A stretch of DNA of 64,000 bases from Archilochus colubris (Eukaryota > Chordata > Aves > Apodiformes > Trochilidae). Where the stretch lies: positions 150,616,552 to 150,680,551 of the forward strand of contig CM041083.1 in the NCBI GenBank assembly GCA_023079485.1, written 5' to 3'. The notes under the pieces are model-generated. The model worked only from the letters and a program-made list of their open reading frames with translations, did no database searches and was not told the DNA's origin. Position numbers and translations under genes: made by a program. This document shows positions 43,941-58,706 of this stretch, piece by piece. The first letter of the stretch is position 1, and every line of letters begins with the position of its first letter.

Positions 43941-46900
43941 ATGGAGGCAGCAGTCCCAGCTGTCATTAAAATAGCAACCTACAGCCATAAAGTGCCTCTA
44001 AAGGTACTGTTTAGAGGACTAAGACATGTAAAGAACAGATACTTACTGTATGCTATTCCTACTCACTGCAAGCACCATTCATCCCACCTAAGCCTAGTCA
44101 CTGGAAAGGTAAATGTTTAGACTAGCGCAGCTGTCTAGATTCCTACCTACTGCAGTCATTTCCAGGGGCTTGTTCTGTGGGATTGCCTATGCTGACTCTA
44201 CAAGGTGTCTAGAGACCCAGCTTGGGCTCATCTTTATGTTTTAGGCTGCCAAATTTATGTGAGTTCATTTGTAGTTTATACATCAAACCAGACACATCAA
44301 AACCAGTCCTCAGACAATACAGGTTTCAGTGTCGAACTGCCCAGTGACAGACAGCCTCAACAGCAGGAAATGTGTCCTTCTGAGAGATACAGAAGGAAAG
44401 CCCTGGGTTATTTGGAGAGGCATGGATGGGGAAGAGGGTGGTCAAGGTGTAAAGCTATGTCATGGCAATCAGAGATCACTGAGCTAACCCTCACCATGCT
44501 CATAACAAACCCGGGGGATTGATGGCAGCATCATTTTAGTTGAAGCAGTTAGTCCTGTGGAGAGGCAGGTCAAGAGGTGCAGAACAGTGCTAAATTACCT
44601 GCATTGCCTCCAGGACCCAAGCTGGCAGCTTCCCACAGCGTGGCACAGTGCTGGGTGGTGGGGATGCACCAGAGCTGGCTTCTGACTTTTTAGTCTGCAT
44701 TACTGCAGAGCACAGAGCTGACCCATGGCACATTTTTAATTGTGAAGTTTAAAACCGGAGGGAAAAGAGCAGTGACATCTCCTTGAATGATCAGAAACCA
44801 TTAAAGACTTCTCCAGAAGGGGAGGGAAAAAAAAGAAAGAGACCTGAAAGAGATGGCAGCTTGCCACTGGGTTACTTGTGGGCAGTAATAACAAGCTGAC
44901 CCATGGGGATAAAACAGTGGCCACAGGATGCAGTCTTGTCCTACAAACACTCTGCTTTCCTAATACAAAAGCCTCAGGGGTCTGCTCCTCTTCCACACTG
45001 TGCAGCTTTTATTCATGTTCACATTTCAACAAGGTAGCATGGAAATGAACTGGAAATTAGCCAGTCTCATTCATTCTTCCCAACTCACTGTGCAAATGTA
45101 CTGTGCAAATTTTGGAATCTGGAAACATATCTGCTTGCTGTTTTTTTAATTTTATTTATTTTTGCCTCCCTGGTTGTTATAAGCCTCTTGATCAGCTGGT
45201 GGGCAGAGGCACACAGTGGTTCCCAGAGGGCAGCTCCCTCCAGCTGCCTTTTGGGAGCACAAGCCCTAAAGGATGAAGCCTGCCTTGCCTTCAGAAATCA
45301 GGGTCATCCTGCTGTGTCGAGACAATAGCTCCCAATACAATTTTTCTGAGTGACAAGGAATCCTGGGATTCCAGCTTGGAGCCTGTGAGTGCAGGGTGGT
45401 GTGGTTGAGTACTGACAACGAGATGATGCACAGCTTTGGCCTCAAGTGAGATTTATGCCTAGGGCTGTTCCTGATGCAAAGAGTTTATCACTGTCAAAAG
45501 AAAGAGAGAAAACAGGCTTTGTCCATTTTAAACAGTTAATTGTAGAGGCTGTTCTCTGTTGAACAGAGTTGCAGACACAGGATGTCCAAAAGTTTCTTTC
45601 CTGGGTGCTCAAAATGTCTTTGTTTAGACTGCAAAATTTTGAGTCTACAATTCTCAAAACTCAGCTGTATGTAGTTGTGATATACATATATTATACAAAT
45701 AAATGTGTACTTTTTTCCCCATGAAAACATTCAGATAAAGACATCCCAGATGCTCTAAATGACTTTGGTTTAATGCAACATCTTGCATAAAAATGATTTT
45801 CCTGCATAGCTGTGGCGCATCACAAATGAAGAGCTTGTATAAATGTCTTAATAGTCATGTCTCAGACAACATATTTCAGTTCCTATAAATATAGATATGC
45901 GCTCAACTTAATTTTGCAGGGGAGAACAAATTAAATATGCTTTTTCTTTGGAAAAAAGCCCAAGATATAACAGACTTTTAAAGCTGCGATGAATGCTATT
46001 TGCCCACACTAGTTTCCTTTTTTCTCAGTTCTAGTTTAATTTAATGGGTAAATTCCTCAAATTTTAAGATCATGGTTTTGAATTAAAGTGCATTAGAGAC
46101 AGTTTAGATGTAAAGTGTTCAAGTGTGAAAAAATGCTCACATGGTAAAATGAAGTACTCACAACTTTCCTATCTATATAGGAACAAGTATAGATGGATTA
46201 AATCTTGGTACTAGTCCTTTCACCTTGACACATCACTTATGCCATCTGTACAGCAATAACCAGGAAATCTAGATAAAGTCCTACTAACAAGGACACACTA
46301 GCATTACTTGTCTTATGTTCCATGACAGGCAGCATAAAAAAGAAATTTCTTCATTTAAAAATAATTTGCACCAGTTTCCTTTTGCACAATCAGCGAAGGC
46401 CTGTAAGTGAGAAAAAAACTGGGCTTTTTTTTAACCAGTTTCATAATCTTCAAATAAATTACTGCCTTGTAACCATGTAAGAAATCAATCTAATTCTGTG
46501 TCAACCAGCTGCTCAGACACAGAGAGCTCCCTGTGCAAACAGACCCCAGTGAAGCTGAAGGCTGCTCACTGTGTGAAATCCAGCAGTGCCATGGGCTGAC
46601 AGCTGAGCACCCTCGTGCTTCAGAGAAACAATAAGAAAAAGTGGTTGAATTTCTTGAGGTTTGTGGTGAATAGCAGCACACAGCACTTCTTTTCTTGAGG
46701 GAATATGACAGGATTAAGAGTTGCCTGGACCAGTAGAGATAATTGCTATAATTCATTAGAGAGGCTCATTTCCATTTTTCAATACTGGAGCAAAACTTCA
46801 TAAACTGTTTTGAAGAGAATGGGAGGTTTTACATCCTGAGGCTGCACATATAATAATTTTCATTCAAACAACCAGTTGAATGAGCCTATACTGGTCATTA

Positions 46901-49796
46901 CATTTCCTGTCTTCTTCCTGTCATTTAGTGGTTTAATTTCTTCATTAACTTGCTCCTAGTTTTACATACTCTTTCAATGTCTCTGTCTTGAGGCATACAT
47001 CAAGTGAGCTCACTGGTGGTGATCAGTTAGCACAATTTCTACAGGCTCCTTTTTAGAATAACCTAGGCAACATCTAGCATCCATACTGCATAATTTATGT
47101 TTCAGCTGTGCAAAGAGAATACTTTCACACTGAGGATGACATTAAACTATGTCCTATTTTAAGATAAGCCTATTTATTTTCCCCATGCCCTTGCCACATT
47201 TGCTGATCAAAGGCACTTACACCTAAAGAAGTCTTGCTTCTTACAGATGCTTTACCTGTCTTATTTTATTCTACAGTACAAATGTTCATGAAGCTGAATT
47301 TATAACCCAGCCACCATATGTGTAGCTACAGCCTGTGATGGAAAAAGCAATTGTTAGAACTCCACTGTAGATTCAGGAAGAAGGCAAAGCTTTCTCAAAA
47401 GAGCTACAAAAAGAAAAAAAAAAAGGACACCAGAGGTTACATCGTTAAAATCCAGGGGAGCTTTACCACTGTGACTATAACTTCTTTAAGATTTGCCTTA
47501 CAATATGCAAGCAGACAAGCTGAAAGCCATTCTTCAAACAACAGAAATAGAAAAGAACTGGAAAGGCACAAAGAACCATAGCAAATCAGGAGACTGCTCT
47601 CAAAGCAATCCTTCTGCCTGTTTGTCTAACTAGGAAAGACTTTCTCCAGAATTCATGTGAGGTCTGTTCAAGCCTACAGATGTGTTCCACCTTCTGCAAT
47701 GTTATGTATCAAAGCAAGAAGATACCCTGCTATGTTTTGTTGTTTTTTTTTTTCCAAATGCCACTCCAGGATGCAGTTCAGAACTAACCCAAAACTGGAG
47801 AACTTCATGTTTCTGAATGCTGACCTCTGTAAAATACAGTTACAATTCTATTTTCATCTGAGACATCAGACCAGATCAGAAGCTTATTGGACTCCATTTA
47901 TTTGCTTAATTCTGTTTCTAGTCCTGATCAAAACCAGGAAAAGAATAAATTATCTGCCTTATTCATATCTCCTGCCTGCTTTTCGAAGGAAATATGATTT
48001 GATGAGCAATGGCTTGAGGGTTTGGGTGGTCAGAATCTGAATTAATTTCTGAACCAAGTTCTTCACCCAAAAGATATGTGTACAGTTCTAAGATGAATAG
48101 ATCATTTTGTCAGGAACCTTAAAAAGGATGGTAGCCATAAAAATAAATAAGTAAAAAGTCCCATGATTTTTTTCAACACACAAAGTGCTTGAATTCAATC
48201 AGGTCAGGGAGAAAAAGAAGAGACAATTTTTATTTAATCTGAACTGGCTTACCCATCTTCCTTTTATCTTGACATGCTTCTTGAGTTCACTTATATTCAG
48301 AAGATATAATTTGCCTCACATTATGCCATAGATGGCTTCCAACCCTTTAAAAAATCTACTAGGCAAGCCAAATCTCTGCTATGCTTACACTTTTTTTCAA
48401 GGTGGTTTTAGCATCTTTATCTCATTTTATTTTCCTACTCAGGAAGACCTGGCAAAATATCAAAAGAAAAAGGTACAAATGAGTGCTCTACATGGAAACT
48501 AGATGGTTGCTTAGTACCTTCCCATACCAGGCTAACCTTGGGATTTCTGATTAGCTTGTTGAAATTCAAATTAATTTGCTGTTCATGGATCCTTCCAGGC
48601 TTAGTACTCCTGATGAAGAGCAAAGTTTGCTCAAACTGTCTTATGTGATGCACCCCAAAGGCTAAAAGCTGGTGACTGTCCAGGTGAAAAAGCATCTCTT
48701 GGCTTTCCTTCTGTATTCTTAAGTGGGCTATCTAAGGCTAATGACTTTGACCTCCCTCCCCTGAGTTTGCTCTGCAGAGTAGCAGCTTTCTCCTGTGGTA
48801 CCAGCCAGCACAGTGTGACTGCACTCAAAGCTGCAGGATGTCTTCACCAGACTGCAGTGCTGTGCCTCCCTCCTTTATCATATAGGTCAGTAGGTCTAAG
48901 ACACTACACACCATCATGGCCTTTTGCACCCAAAGCCTCCAGGCAAATTACTAACTGTAAAAGTGAAAACTAGAAGAGAGAAGAAGGAGACAAGGACACT
49001 CTTTGTGTCCTGAAGCAAAGGCCTCTGGAGCTTTGATGTTCCCTGGACCTGCAGGCAGGTGTGCAGCCAGTTCCCAGAACTGAAATTCCTGGCCACCTCA
49101 AGCCTCCCTGCCTGCATATCCACAACATGGAGAAACCTGTTCAAACCCCTCCTCCTTGTGCTCCAGGGCATTCTTGGTGTCACCTTTTCTTGACATCACT
49201 GTCTTGGTTGCTGCCATACTCCATGAAACAAGTTTTTTTGCTAATCTAGCATGAATCCCCCCACTGGCCCATGCAAACCATGTTGCCTTTCTCTTTCACA
49301 AAATCACCATCCAGCAATAGACAGGTGCCATGAAAGAAAATGAGTATAGGTTCCTAGATGTTATACATGATGGCATATGAATGACAATTAGGCCAATTTG
49401 ATTTTTCTATGCTCAGCTGGACACCATAAGACTGAGTAGAGATGAAAAATTGTTTAGGCTGAACAACTATGGTATGGTAGCCCCATGAGAAATAAAGAAA
49501 TAATCAGAATCTTATTTAACTAAACATACTTCCTAAATCAGAAAAAAACATTTAAATGTTAGTAATAAAAATTTAAAACACTCTTTGCTCTGCCTCATCT
49601 CCCCATCTTCCTCTGCAATTCCTTTACACCAACATATTATGCCTATGATTTCTGCCTGACAGACCCTTTCCCTATTTACCTTTAGCTGAACTTAAATCTG
49701 ACTTTTAACAGCTGTCTAAAGATCCGTAGTTGGGAATCTTTGCTCCGTCTGGTTTCTGATAACAGGCAAAAAAGCTCGATTAACTTAGCCTGATAA
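43941..49796. other. Intronic sequence, nothing recognised
   Basis: No exon, RNA gene or named transposon was seen. Open frames such as the 127-codon stretch at 47657-48040 lack any family resemblance and look like chance. Confidence 0.6.
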
Positions 49797-49810
49797 GTTA
49801 CTATGGCAAC
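49797..49810. promoter_or_regulatory. Candidate RFX X-box
   Basis: GTTACTATGGCAAC fits the RFX X-box consensus GTHNYYATRRNAAC at every position. Binding at this place is unproven. A rough estimate gives about 0.2 chance matches in a window of this size, so the match is suggestive only. Confidence 0.3.
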
Positions 49811-52800
49811 TTGAGCCAATGCAGCAAGAATGAAGCATTCACAGGTACGTTCTTATCAGTGCACAGTTCCCCTGACTATGCAATTTAATCCATTAAAATG
49901 AAATGGTGATTTGTGAAGATGAAGGCTGAGCCTTGGACTCCTAGCTGGAAGTTTATCATTAGCTTGGATTATAGTGTGAATATTTCTTCTTTTGTTAGAA
50001 AACACTTCAGAAAGCCAACAGCTAGCATAGTAAGGTTTCAGAACCAGATAACATTGCATTCAGAAGTGCAATAAATCCTAAAGAGAACCTCACTGTTGTT
50101 AATCCTGTTAGTTATCCCTATTAACAGTGAAAAATGACAAAACATTCCTGGCTGTTTTAGGGCCTGGCTACATGAACAAGAGCCGAGAAAATGTGGATTT
50201 TCTGAGTGTCAGACACTCTGGTGTTACAAATGCAGAAAAAAAAATGTAGGTGTGGACATCTGTAGGACAAATGTAGGTAAAGTCATCTGTGTGGTCAACC
50301 TGCAGTAGCTGAGCCCATCCTGAAAACCCAGTAAATTCACATGCATTAGCTCAAGATCTTCCAGAGGGACTGTGACAAGTGCTTGTTGGCAGCTGCCGGG
50401 TGCAAAGTTCAGCAACTTGCTTGTGTCCTTAAAATCTCTTGAGTACCAGCAGAGTGTGGCTCATATCCTGGTGTGAAAGGGCAGCCTTGGCCATTTGGTC
50501 CAGGATGCCAGAGTTAAATCTTTAGGTTGTTATAAGATGCAGAAATATCCTGGTCACATATTCTTTCTTACAGTGATGCCTTTTTTAATCTCTGTTTTCT
50601 CTGTGATAAAGTGAATGGCTTAGAGAGGTGAGAGAGTGCTTTAGCATGGGTATACATGGCCTTGAACTGATTACGGTGCCTTTGCCATGGGGAGACATTA
50701 AGGAACAAATGACATTGAAGAATATGTCCCTATATATCATTAACTATTTTCTAGATTTCTGAAAGGGTGTTTGCCAGCCGTGTTATTTCACATTTTAGCA
50801 CAGAAATAAATCAGCATTACAACCTGTGGGAAATAGGATTTTTAAAAAGTCCTTCCACAACTAGCCTGAGAATTCCAGGGGTTTTTGTCCCAGGACATTA
50901 CCAAGTCAATTTGCAGCTTTTCACAATCCTGAACATTTCACAGGCAGTATTTTTTCTCCAATCAATCCCTCTCCTATCTGTCTACATCCAGACAATTTCA
51001 TGATAAAAGAGATTTTTAAGGAACTCATTTTTGCCAGAGTGATTTTTATTAAGCAAGGAGGGACTTGATGAAAAGTGTGATGAAGCTGGGCTTCTCTGTG
51101 CAGGCAGAGAGGAGCTGGGCTCACTGTTTCCCATCTAATAACAAAAATCTTTACCTGGGTGGACTCTATCTGGCTTGTGAATAGGGAGCTGTGCTGGTAC
51201 CTGAGCAACCTTGGTGACAGAAAGGTGGTATTGAAGCAGGAATTGTCCTTCTCTTTCCCAAAGAACATGGGCATTGCAGTCTAGAACAGATGGGTTGCAA
51301 ATAAAGCCAGCCATGGTTTCCTAGTCACTACTTAAGAAAATGTTCTGTACCCCAGGAATAAAAGGTTATTCACAGTCTCCAGGAGTCTTGTATGCTGGAC
51401 AGAATTGCTTCTCTGCTACTCTGCACTTGGAGGTGTGATCTGAACTGAACCGCCTGAGCATAAGTGACAAGGGGTGTCACTTCTGTGTCTTTCTTCTCTT
51501 TCCCTCATGGGGCAAACTGTAGTTTCCAATTCAGACTTGTTCACTTGGAAATTATGAAGATAATGCTTTACAGAAACAGCTAATTAATTTTTCTGGATTA
51601 CTCCATTCTCATACCACAAGTGGATGGTTAGAAAATCATACAGAGACAATAAGCAATGACTGGTAACCTTGAATGCTCTACTTCAAAAGAAAAGAACTCC
51701 TGAAAGGAAGATATCATTAAGGCGTTCAAGACAGGAGCATATTTTTAATGTGCATTCAATGTTTAGCAGAGAGTCACCCCTTGTTGCCAAAACAAATGAA
51801 GTAGAAACACCGTCAGGGTGTATGGCAGTAATTTCACAGTCTATCTGGGCTTGTGGACTGTGAACTTCATGAGAAAGAGTCGAGAATAAAATCAATCTCA
51901 CAGGATGCCAGAGTCCATGTCCAGGCTGTGAACTCTTCTGCTGTAGTCAATGGTGAGAAACAGGAGCTGAAGGGTGCAAGTGCATCGTAAGCCAATAGAG
52001 ATTTTTAAAAAAGCTCTGATCAGCTGTACCCTGAAAGTGCCTATTTCTCTCAGCTGACAGTAAAGGATACATTCTTTGGCTATCTGTAGTATTAGATACC
52101 TCCATTTGGTCAACTGGATTTTACCTGAATGAATGAATGAATAAAAGTTGAAAGGATTTTTATGTACTTTATTTCTAAGATTATAAATGTTCCCTGACTT
52201 TCAAGCCCATTAGCATTCATTGTGAGATCATGGAAAAAAGGCAGTTTCTTTCAGGTTCATTTATTATGCAGTGACTTTTTTTCAGTAAGTGACTGCTGCT
52301 TTTTTTTCAGCAAAAGAAATGTGTTTCTCAGATTCCTGTTATTTTTGCATATAGATCATTATCCTAATATATGATCACTGTAGGTATGCTATATTAAGAA
52401 AGGCAATGAACTTCAAGTAATTATCTTTTTAGTTGCTGTAGCAGTTACTTAGGTAACACAGTTATTGTGGACTAGAAATTTTTATGGGCTTGAATGCTTA
52501 AGAACAAAAAAAAATTCATTCCATCCCGTTTTCATTTGAGTTCCTATATGTTGCTTCTTGATGCTGTCCAAGTGGATAATAGGAAAGCAAGATTCCCAGC
52601 ACTTTAGAATTAAAGGAATTATATTTAGAACTGAAGAGATGGTTGTCTATCAACAAGGTGGTTTGCTCCCCTACAAATGTATAGCAATGGCTGTTGTCCA
52701 TAGGCTCTGGCAATGAGTTAGGCTTGCCTAAATGTGAAAGTTCTCAGTGAGGGTGTTGACATGTGAGCTGGGTGTCAAAGCCTCACCATCAGTGGAGACT

Positions 52801-54001
52801 CAGAGTGGGATTCAGTTGCCTTCCACATGACACTACAAGTCCCTGGCATGTCCTTCACCATACCTGAGACTCTCCTGTGAAGGTCCTAGATACCTCTTTC
52901 TGGACAGCCTGTTGACCTCTTAGTGGAGTCTAAGGAGTTATTCAGGTGGCCACGTGGCTCATTTTGGTCTAATTTAGGATCTTATGATTACCTCCTGTAT
53001 CCTTTATTCAATGTAGTCATAAATGAACCTAATGCCATTTTGTAGTCCTCTGGAGCATCCAGAAGATTGAAGAACTCCTGTAAGGCTCATATCACATCTG
53101 TCTGCTCCTTGCAGATGCCTTCATAGTTCTGGGCATCTCACTTAGCATGAGGCATTCAGCAAGGGAATTCTGCCTGTTGTTGACAACCTCAACTAGCTCT
53201 CCATTGCTACCATGGGACATTAACACACCCAGCTCCATATAACTAACACCTTTATTACAGACATTGGCTAAGACACAGTGAGTTCTGTTTCTTATGTACC
53301 AGAAATGACATGTAAGTGACATACATTCAGTGCAGAAGAAATAAAATCCAAGAAAACAAAGACATATACACAGTGGTCAATTATGATTGCTGCCACCAGA
53401 CTGCAAAGCCACCAGAACATTGTGAGCTTGTGCAAATCTTCTTAGTGCCCAGTGAGCACACCCAAGTCCTAAATTCTAGTAGCCTCAGTCACGTCCATTT
53501 AAATAAGGGTGTTTGTGGAGAAGTCAGGTACTGATGGCTCAGCAGGGGTTGATCTAACTCAGCTTTAGCCCTCTGTAAGATAAATATCTTGTAAAGCCTA
53601 AAGTTCTTCATAGCTGACAGAGAAACATAGGCACTTCCAGGAGCTATTCATGAAGTGTCTGGCAGATATCTACATTAGACTGGGAACCAACCTCTGGAAA
53701 GGTCCTGTTTTCTTAACTAACTGTAGAGTCTGTGCTACTAAACTCTAATCCTATAGCTGGGGTTCTCTGTTACCATGTTCCTCAGTGCATGCCAGTGTCC
53801 AAAGTGAGATCTGCTGAAGACCCCAGCTTGCTGGAATTGCAGGTATTCTCTTACTTTCTGTGGTCATTAAGCACCAATAGGTGGCAATACGGAGGTTCTG
53901 TGTTTTGCCCTAGTTTGAAGCTGTGGTGCTACTAGGGCCAGCCCCCAGGCTGAGGATCCACAAGTGCTACTGGATCTGCTAACAGATGCAAAACCTTAGA
54001 C

Positions 54002-54045
54002 TTGTCCTTAGGTTTTGATGGATTTGTCCTTAGGTGATGATGGAT
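54002..54045. repeat. 22-bp tandem duplication
   Basis: Two adjacent 22-bp copies, both beginning TTGTCCTTAGG and ending GATGGAT, differ at two positions. Probable slippage product. Confidence 0.85.
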
Positions 54046-57000
54046 GCAATTAGGGACAATGAATGCTTTCCTTCCCCTTCCCTAGGTGTTGGCTTTCCCA
54101 TCAGTGAATATCTGTAACTACTCACTCAATTCCTTTTTACAGAGAGCTGCCTATATTTTATATTTAAAGAAGCATCCTGTATTTCTGTTCCAACAACACA
54201 GACCAATGCATTGATATGATTGGGGGAAGGGAAATAAAAGCAGGAGGAAAAGACAGGAAAACTTTCCTAGTGTAAAATACTTGGTTTTGACTAAAGAAAG
54301 TTCATGAAAGGGTCACCAGTTGCATGAAGGTAAACCTTTTTAGCCCTTGTATTTCACTTCCCCTACAAACACTAGTAATATATATAAAAGTCCATAATGT
54401 GTCAATTTCTGTCTATTACAACCAAAGAAAAATATATAATACATTTGGCTTGGGAAGTCAGTTTTCAGACTGCTATAATATAATATTTGTTATAAGTGGA
54501 GTCCAACATTGCATGTTGCTGTTATGCATTCACAATATATTCGAGTGCTACAGCTTAGCAAAACAGAAATAGCTGCAAAAGACTGGAAAGAACTAATTAC
54601 CTGTAAAGTATAACTTTTTTTTTTTTCCTTTGGAAAGTGAGAATCATTATTTGGAGTTATTGACAAATTATCAAAGCTTTCATTTCTCTGTTGGCACCTA
54701 CACTTGTGCACAACTACCTGTTACTGAAAAGACGTCTTATGGTCTGTAGTCACTTGCACAAAAGGACTCTTTAATTTTCCAACAGTAAATGAACTGGCAA
54801 TATATTACAAAATCCATTTCGAATGGAAACTTAGAACTTGTTGCTTGCACAAATGCAAAAATGCAAGAATTCATTAGTGTAACACCTCTGAAGCAGGTAG
54901 GTCAGTCTGTTGTTACTGTCATGTTACTTGGAAGCATCTAAATGAGCATTAATTGTTAACTGCAAATAGGGACACAAGCCCTGCTATCCATATTTAAACC
55001 ATATTTTTTCTTTTAATATTGTGTCAAAATGCTAAGATGCAGAGGATGTTTATATAGCCACTATCTTTCTTTAGCATGAATAAGAACATTAAGAATTCAC
55101 TTTTCCTTCTGCACAGATTCACGCACCAAGATGTGAAATGAAATGTGACCTATCTTTCATCTGAAAGAGCAGTGTTGATCTATTTCCTGCTTAGATTCAT
55201 CTTCCAGAGGCTGATAATACAAACTCACTTTATATTGGGAAAAAAACACCTTAGTTTTTATTGAGCAGAAGCTAAAACTTCAAATAGAAGGAAATGTAAG
55301 TTAATACAGATTTACAAGGGGGAATTGCTGTTAAATAAAACTTGTGCCACCTCTGAATGAGTTATTTTTGTTGGACAGTAGCTATCCTTCTAGGTACCAA
55401 TGATACCACAACAATGACAAATGATTAGAACTATCTATCAATGTGTTTTATAGAACAAAACCTCCTTCGTGAGAATTTGATTTACAGAGCCTAAGTTCAA
55501 AGCCAGGCATTATGGTTACATTTAGACATCTACAAATTAGATGTCTGAGCTAATCATCCAGATTCTCTTCATACTCAGTAGGGAGAAAAGGGTAATTAAG
55601 ATTCTTGTCATCTCCAAATGAATATCTCAAGCAAAGTCTGGGGGTGCTCAATTATCTCCATCGACTGGTAGAGGAATCAGGTGGTAGCTCAGACTTTTGA
55701 TAGCAACATTAGAAGCATGAAAAGCTAGGGCAACTAAATCCCACTTCATTTTAGTCTTGTTTGATAGGGCACAGATGTGCAAATTCTAGCTGTTATATCT
55801 TCCTTTTCTTTACCCTGATAGCCAAGCTCAGGAATCAGAGTTTCTCAGTGTACAACTGAAGGCCCATGACTATGCTGTTGTTCATCTTATTGTGTGAAGA
55901 CAAGCCTAGTAATCAGGGGTGTAACGGGGATACATAGCATCATTCATACCCCTAAGACTTTCTGGAAATGAGTTGGTGGCTCTCAGGTGGTCTTCACAGC
56001 CAACTTAAAGAAAGCTCAACTAGTACTAACAGATACATTTTCAGATGTTGAAGTAGCCACTTGAGTTCAATGAGATGGGCAATGTACCACTCTCCATGCA
56101 AGGCAGACACTGCATGGTTATGAAAATTGTGCACTTTTTTTTAATTTCTTTTGGACACCTAATTAAGATCTGTCTTTCCTGTTACTGTTGGAAGATGGCC
56201 TTTTCTTGCTCACAGGATCCAAACAGCAGGCAAACCCATTCCACCTGAAGGAAGAGGTAACCACTGTAATAAAGCTCACTCTTAGTAACCACCTCACACC
56301 CATTAGGAGATGCTTCAGATCCAGCAGCATGTGGAACCATTCATCTGGGGGATGGAGTAATACTGCTGTTTTTAGAAACAGGGCTCTGGCAGGTCTCCCA
56401 GGAGGGTTCTGCCAGCCACCATCACTCATCCACCTTTGCTACCAGAGACTGATATTAAAGGTGAGGGAAGAAGTGATGGCACAGACTTAGATATTGCTAT
56501 GTCACACAAACTGAGAATAAACTAAACCTGACACTAAGCAAACAACTTTTTTTAGAGAACCAGGTAAATCCTGCATCTGACACCAAATGACCATGGCAGA
56601 TGCTGTTAAACATATTTATTCATTCTCCGTATTGTATCCAAACAGATAATAAGAAAAGGAATTCTGTTTAAGCACACAAACCCTAAAACTGGAGGAGCTG
56701 TACACGTTGAGTTGTCTGCTAATTAACATCACACAGGGAGAAATGGCACATCCAGCAGCACAGCATCTAAGGGATGGGGAGGAATAGCCTGTGGGAAGTC
56801 AGTGGGCTTCTAAAACACCTGCATGAGCCTCTCATCTTCACTCTTAGGAGTGTGACCAAAACCTCCTGAGCCATGAGGTCTTTTATAGGTTCATTATTTA
56901 TATCTTTCCCTACGGTCTCTGTGCTCAGAAGGTGTTTGAAAAATTAGTCTCAGTATTTTAAACCCTCTAAGATTTATACCAACTGCGTTTTATTCTAGGG

Positions 57001-58676
57001 TCTCTTGAGGTCTAAAACATTGAGAAAAAGCATCCTGTCTCAGGAAAATTGTGCTATTAATGCATGTATTTAACATTTCTAGGCTCTGCACTAAATGGAT
57101 TCTAAGAAAACGGAAATATAAACTCTACTTTCAGGAGTGCTACAGAGGATTCTTTGGGCAATTCAGCAGTGTCTTCATAGTATATCGTCCTATTAATGTT
57201 AGTCTTTTATAGCTAAAATGCAAAGCAGATTAATTTTTTTTTAAATCTTGTTTTCTACTTCATATAGTTTTGGAGTACTAGGAAGTAATTTTTCACAACA
57301 GGTTTCTTAGGTTACTATTGCATTTTTTTATTGTTACAAAATCATTACACAATGGAATAAAAAAAAAGTTTAAAACTATAACTGAATGGACACTTAAAAT
57401 GCATTCCACTTTATTCCTAAAAAAATGTTCCTGGATCTTGCTCATGGAAACTGAGACTTCATTTACTTTTATTTTAAGGAAAGCAGGAGGCAAGATAAAA
57501 GAACACTTTTCTACAAAGTGTGGAACAATATATTCCCCTCCCCTGGGAAAATGGCATGAAAGGTTTTCTTTTTCAGGCTGGGCCCATACTGATCCACTTA
57601 TCTATGCAGCTACTATCCTGTACTTGAATGTAAATCACTCTCAAAATGCCACGGCCATTTTCTCTGTGTCCTATCTCCATGGTATGCATGTGCATTATGT
57701 ATTATATGGTTAACAGTGCATTAGCTCCCTTGTGGAAAATCAAGAAAGCTTCCATGTCCTCCCAAAAGAAAACGTGGAATTATTTTATCCACGTCCAGCT
57801 AGGTCAGAGTGCAGTACGTTCTCAGAAGAAATTCCAGCTGAATTAAGGCAGCACTGTGCTGCATGGTGGTGTGGGGGATACAGAGGTACCCAAGGCAGCT
57901 CAGATGCAGGTGGCAGTATGGCTGTATCAGCATGTTGCTCTCGGTAGACTAATTAGTCCTGCTAAGAAGCAGGATATAACAGTCCAAGCTAAATGCTTCG
58001 AGGTACTTCGTGAGGTGCTGCATATCTGCGTGGTGCTGTGTTCCTGCCTTCCCCTCAGGATGTGCTGAACTTGTTCTGTCTGAAACCAGGGACCTCTAGC
58101 TGGGAGGCCTAAAGGAATCTCTTTTATCAAGCTCCCACAGAGAAGCTCAGTGGGGTGCCAGACAGCAAGACAGGGGCAATTCTAGGGTGAGAGCCCAGGG
58201 AGGCTTGGGAACTTTTTTCCATTGCTTCAGAGCTATCTCAAGGCACAGGACTCAGAGCTGAATGCCACCACAGAGTCTGCATTGCTGAACGTACAGACAT
58301 GGGGTCTGAGACCATATTTATGCCAGGTTTGAGCTCAATGGGAGAATATATATGCTCCTTTTGGGGTGTGAGGCATCATCCTTGAAGTGAAATAAATAAA
58401 TACTAAATACTGAAAGGAACAAGCAGCTTTAGGCACTGGACAGAATTAAATAATCCAGAATGTAAAATTGCAGAGAGAACTGCTAGCATTTTAGCCTACA
58501 AGACACACGCAAAATAAAGTTGGTGAGGATGAAACTTAATAAAGTATTTTGCCCAGCACTGTACAAAGACAAATGGGAATGAAGGTGAAGAATAAGAATA
58601 CCAAAGCTTACACCATGTTGCATTGTCCTCCAGATAGTCCTCTGGGAAGCAAGGGGGAAACAGATTCAGGGAACAG

Positions 58677-58706
58677 AAAAAACAAAACAAAACAAAACAA
58701 AATAAA
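58677..58706 (+). repeat. (AAAAC)n simple repeat
   Basis: Four consecutive AAAAC-type units in a 30-bp A-rich run. Confidence 0.9.
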
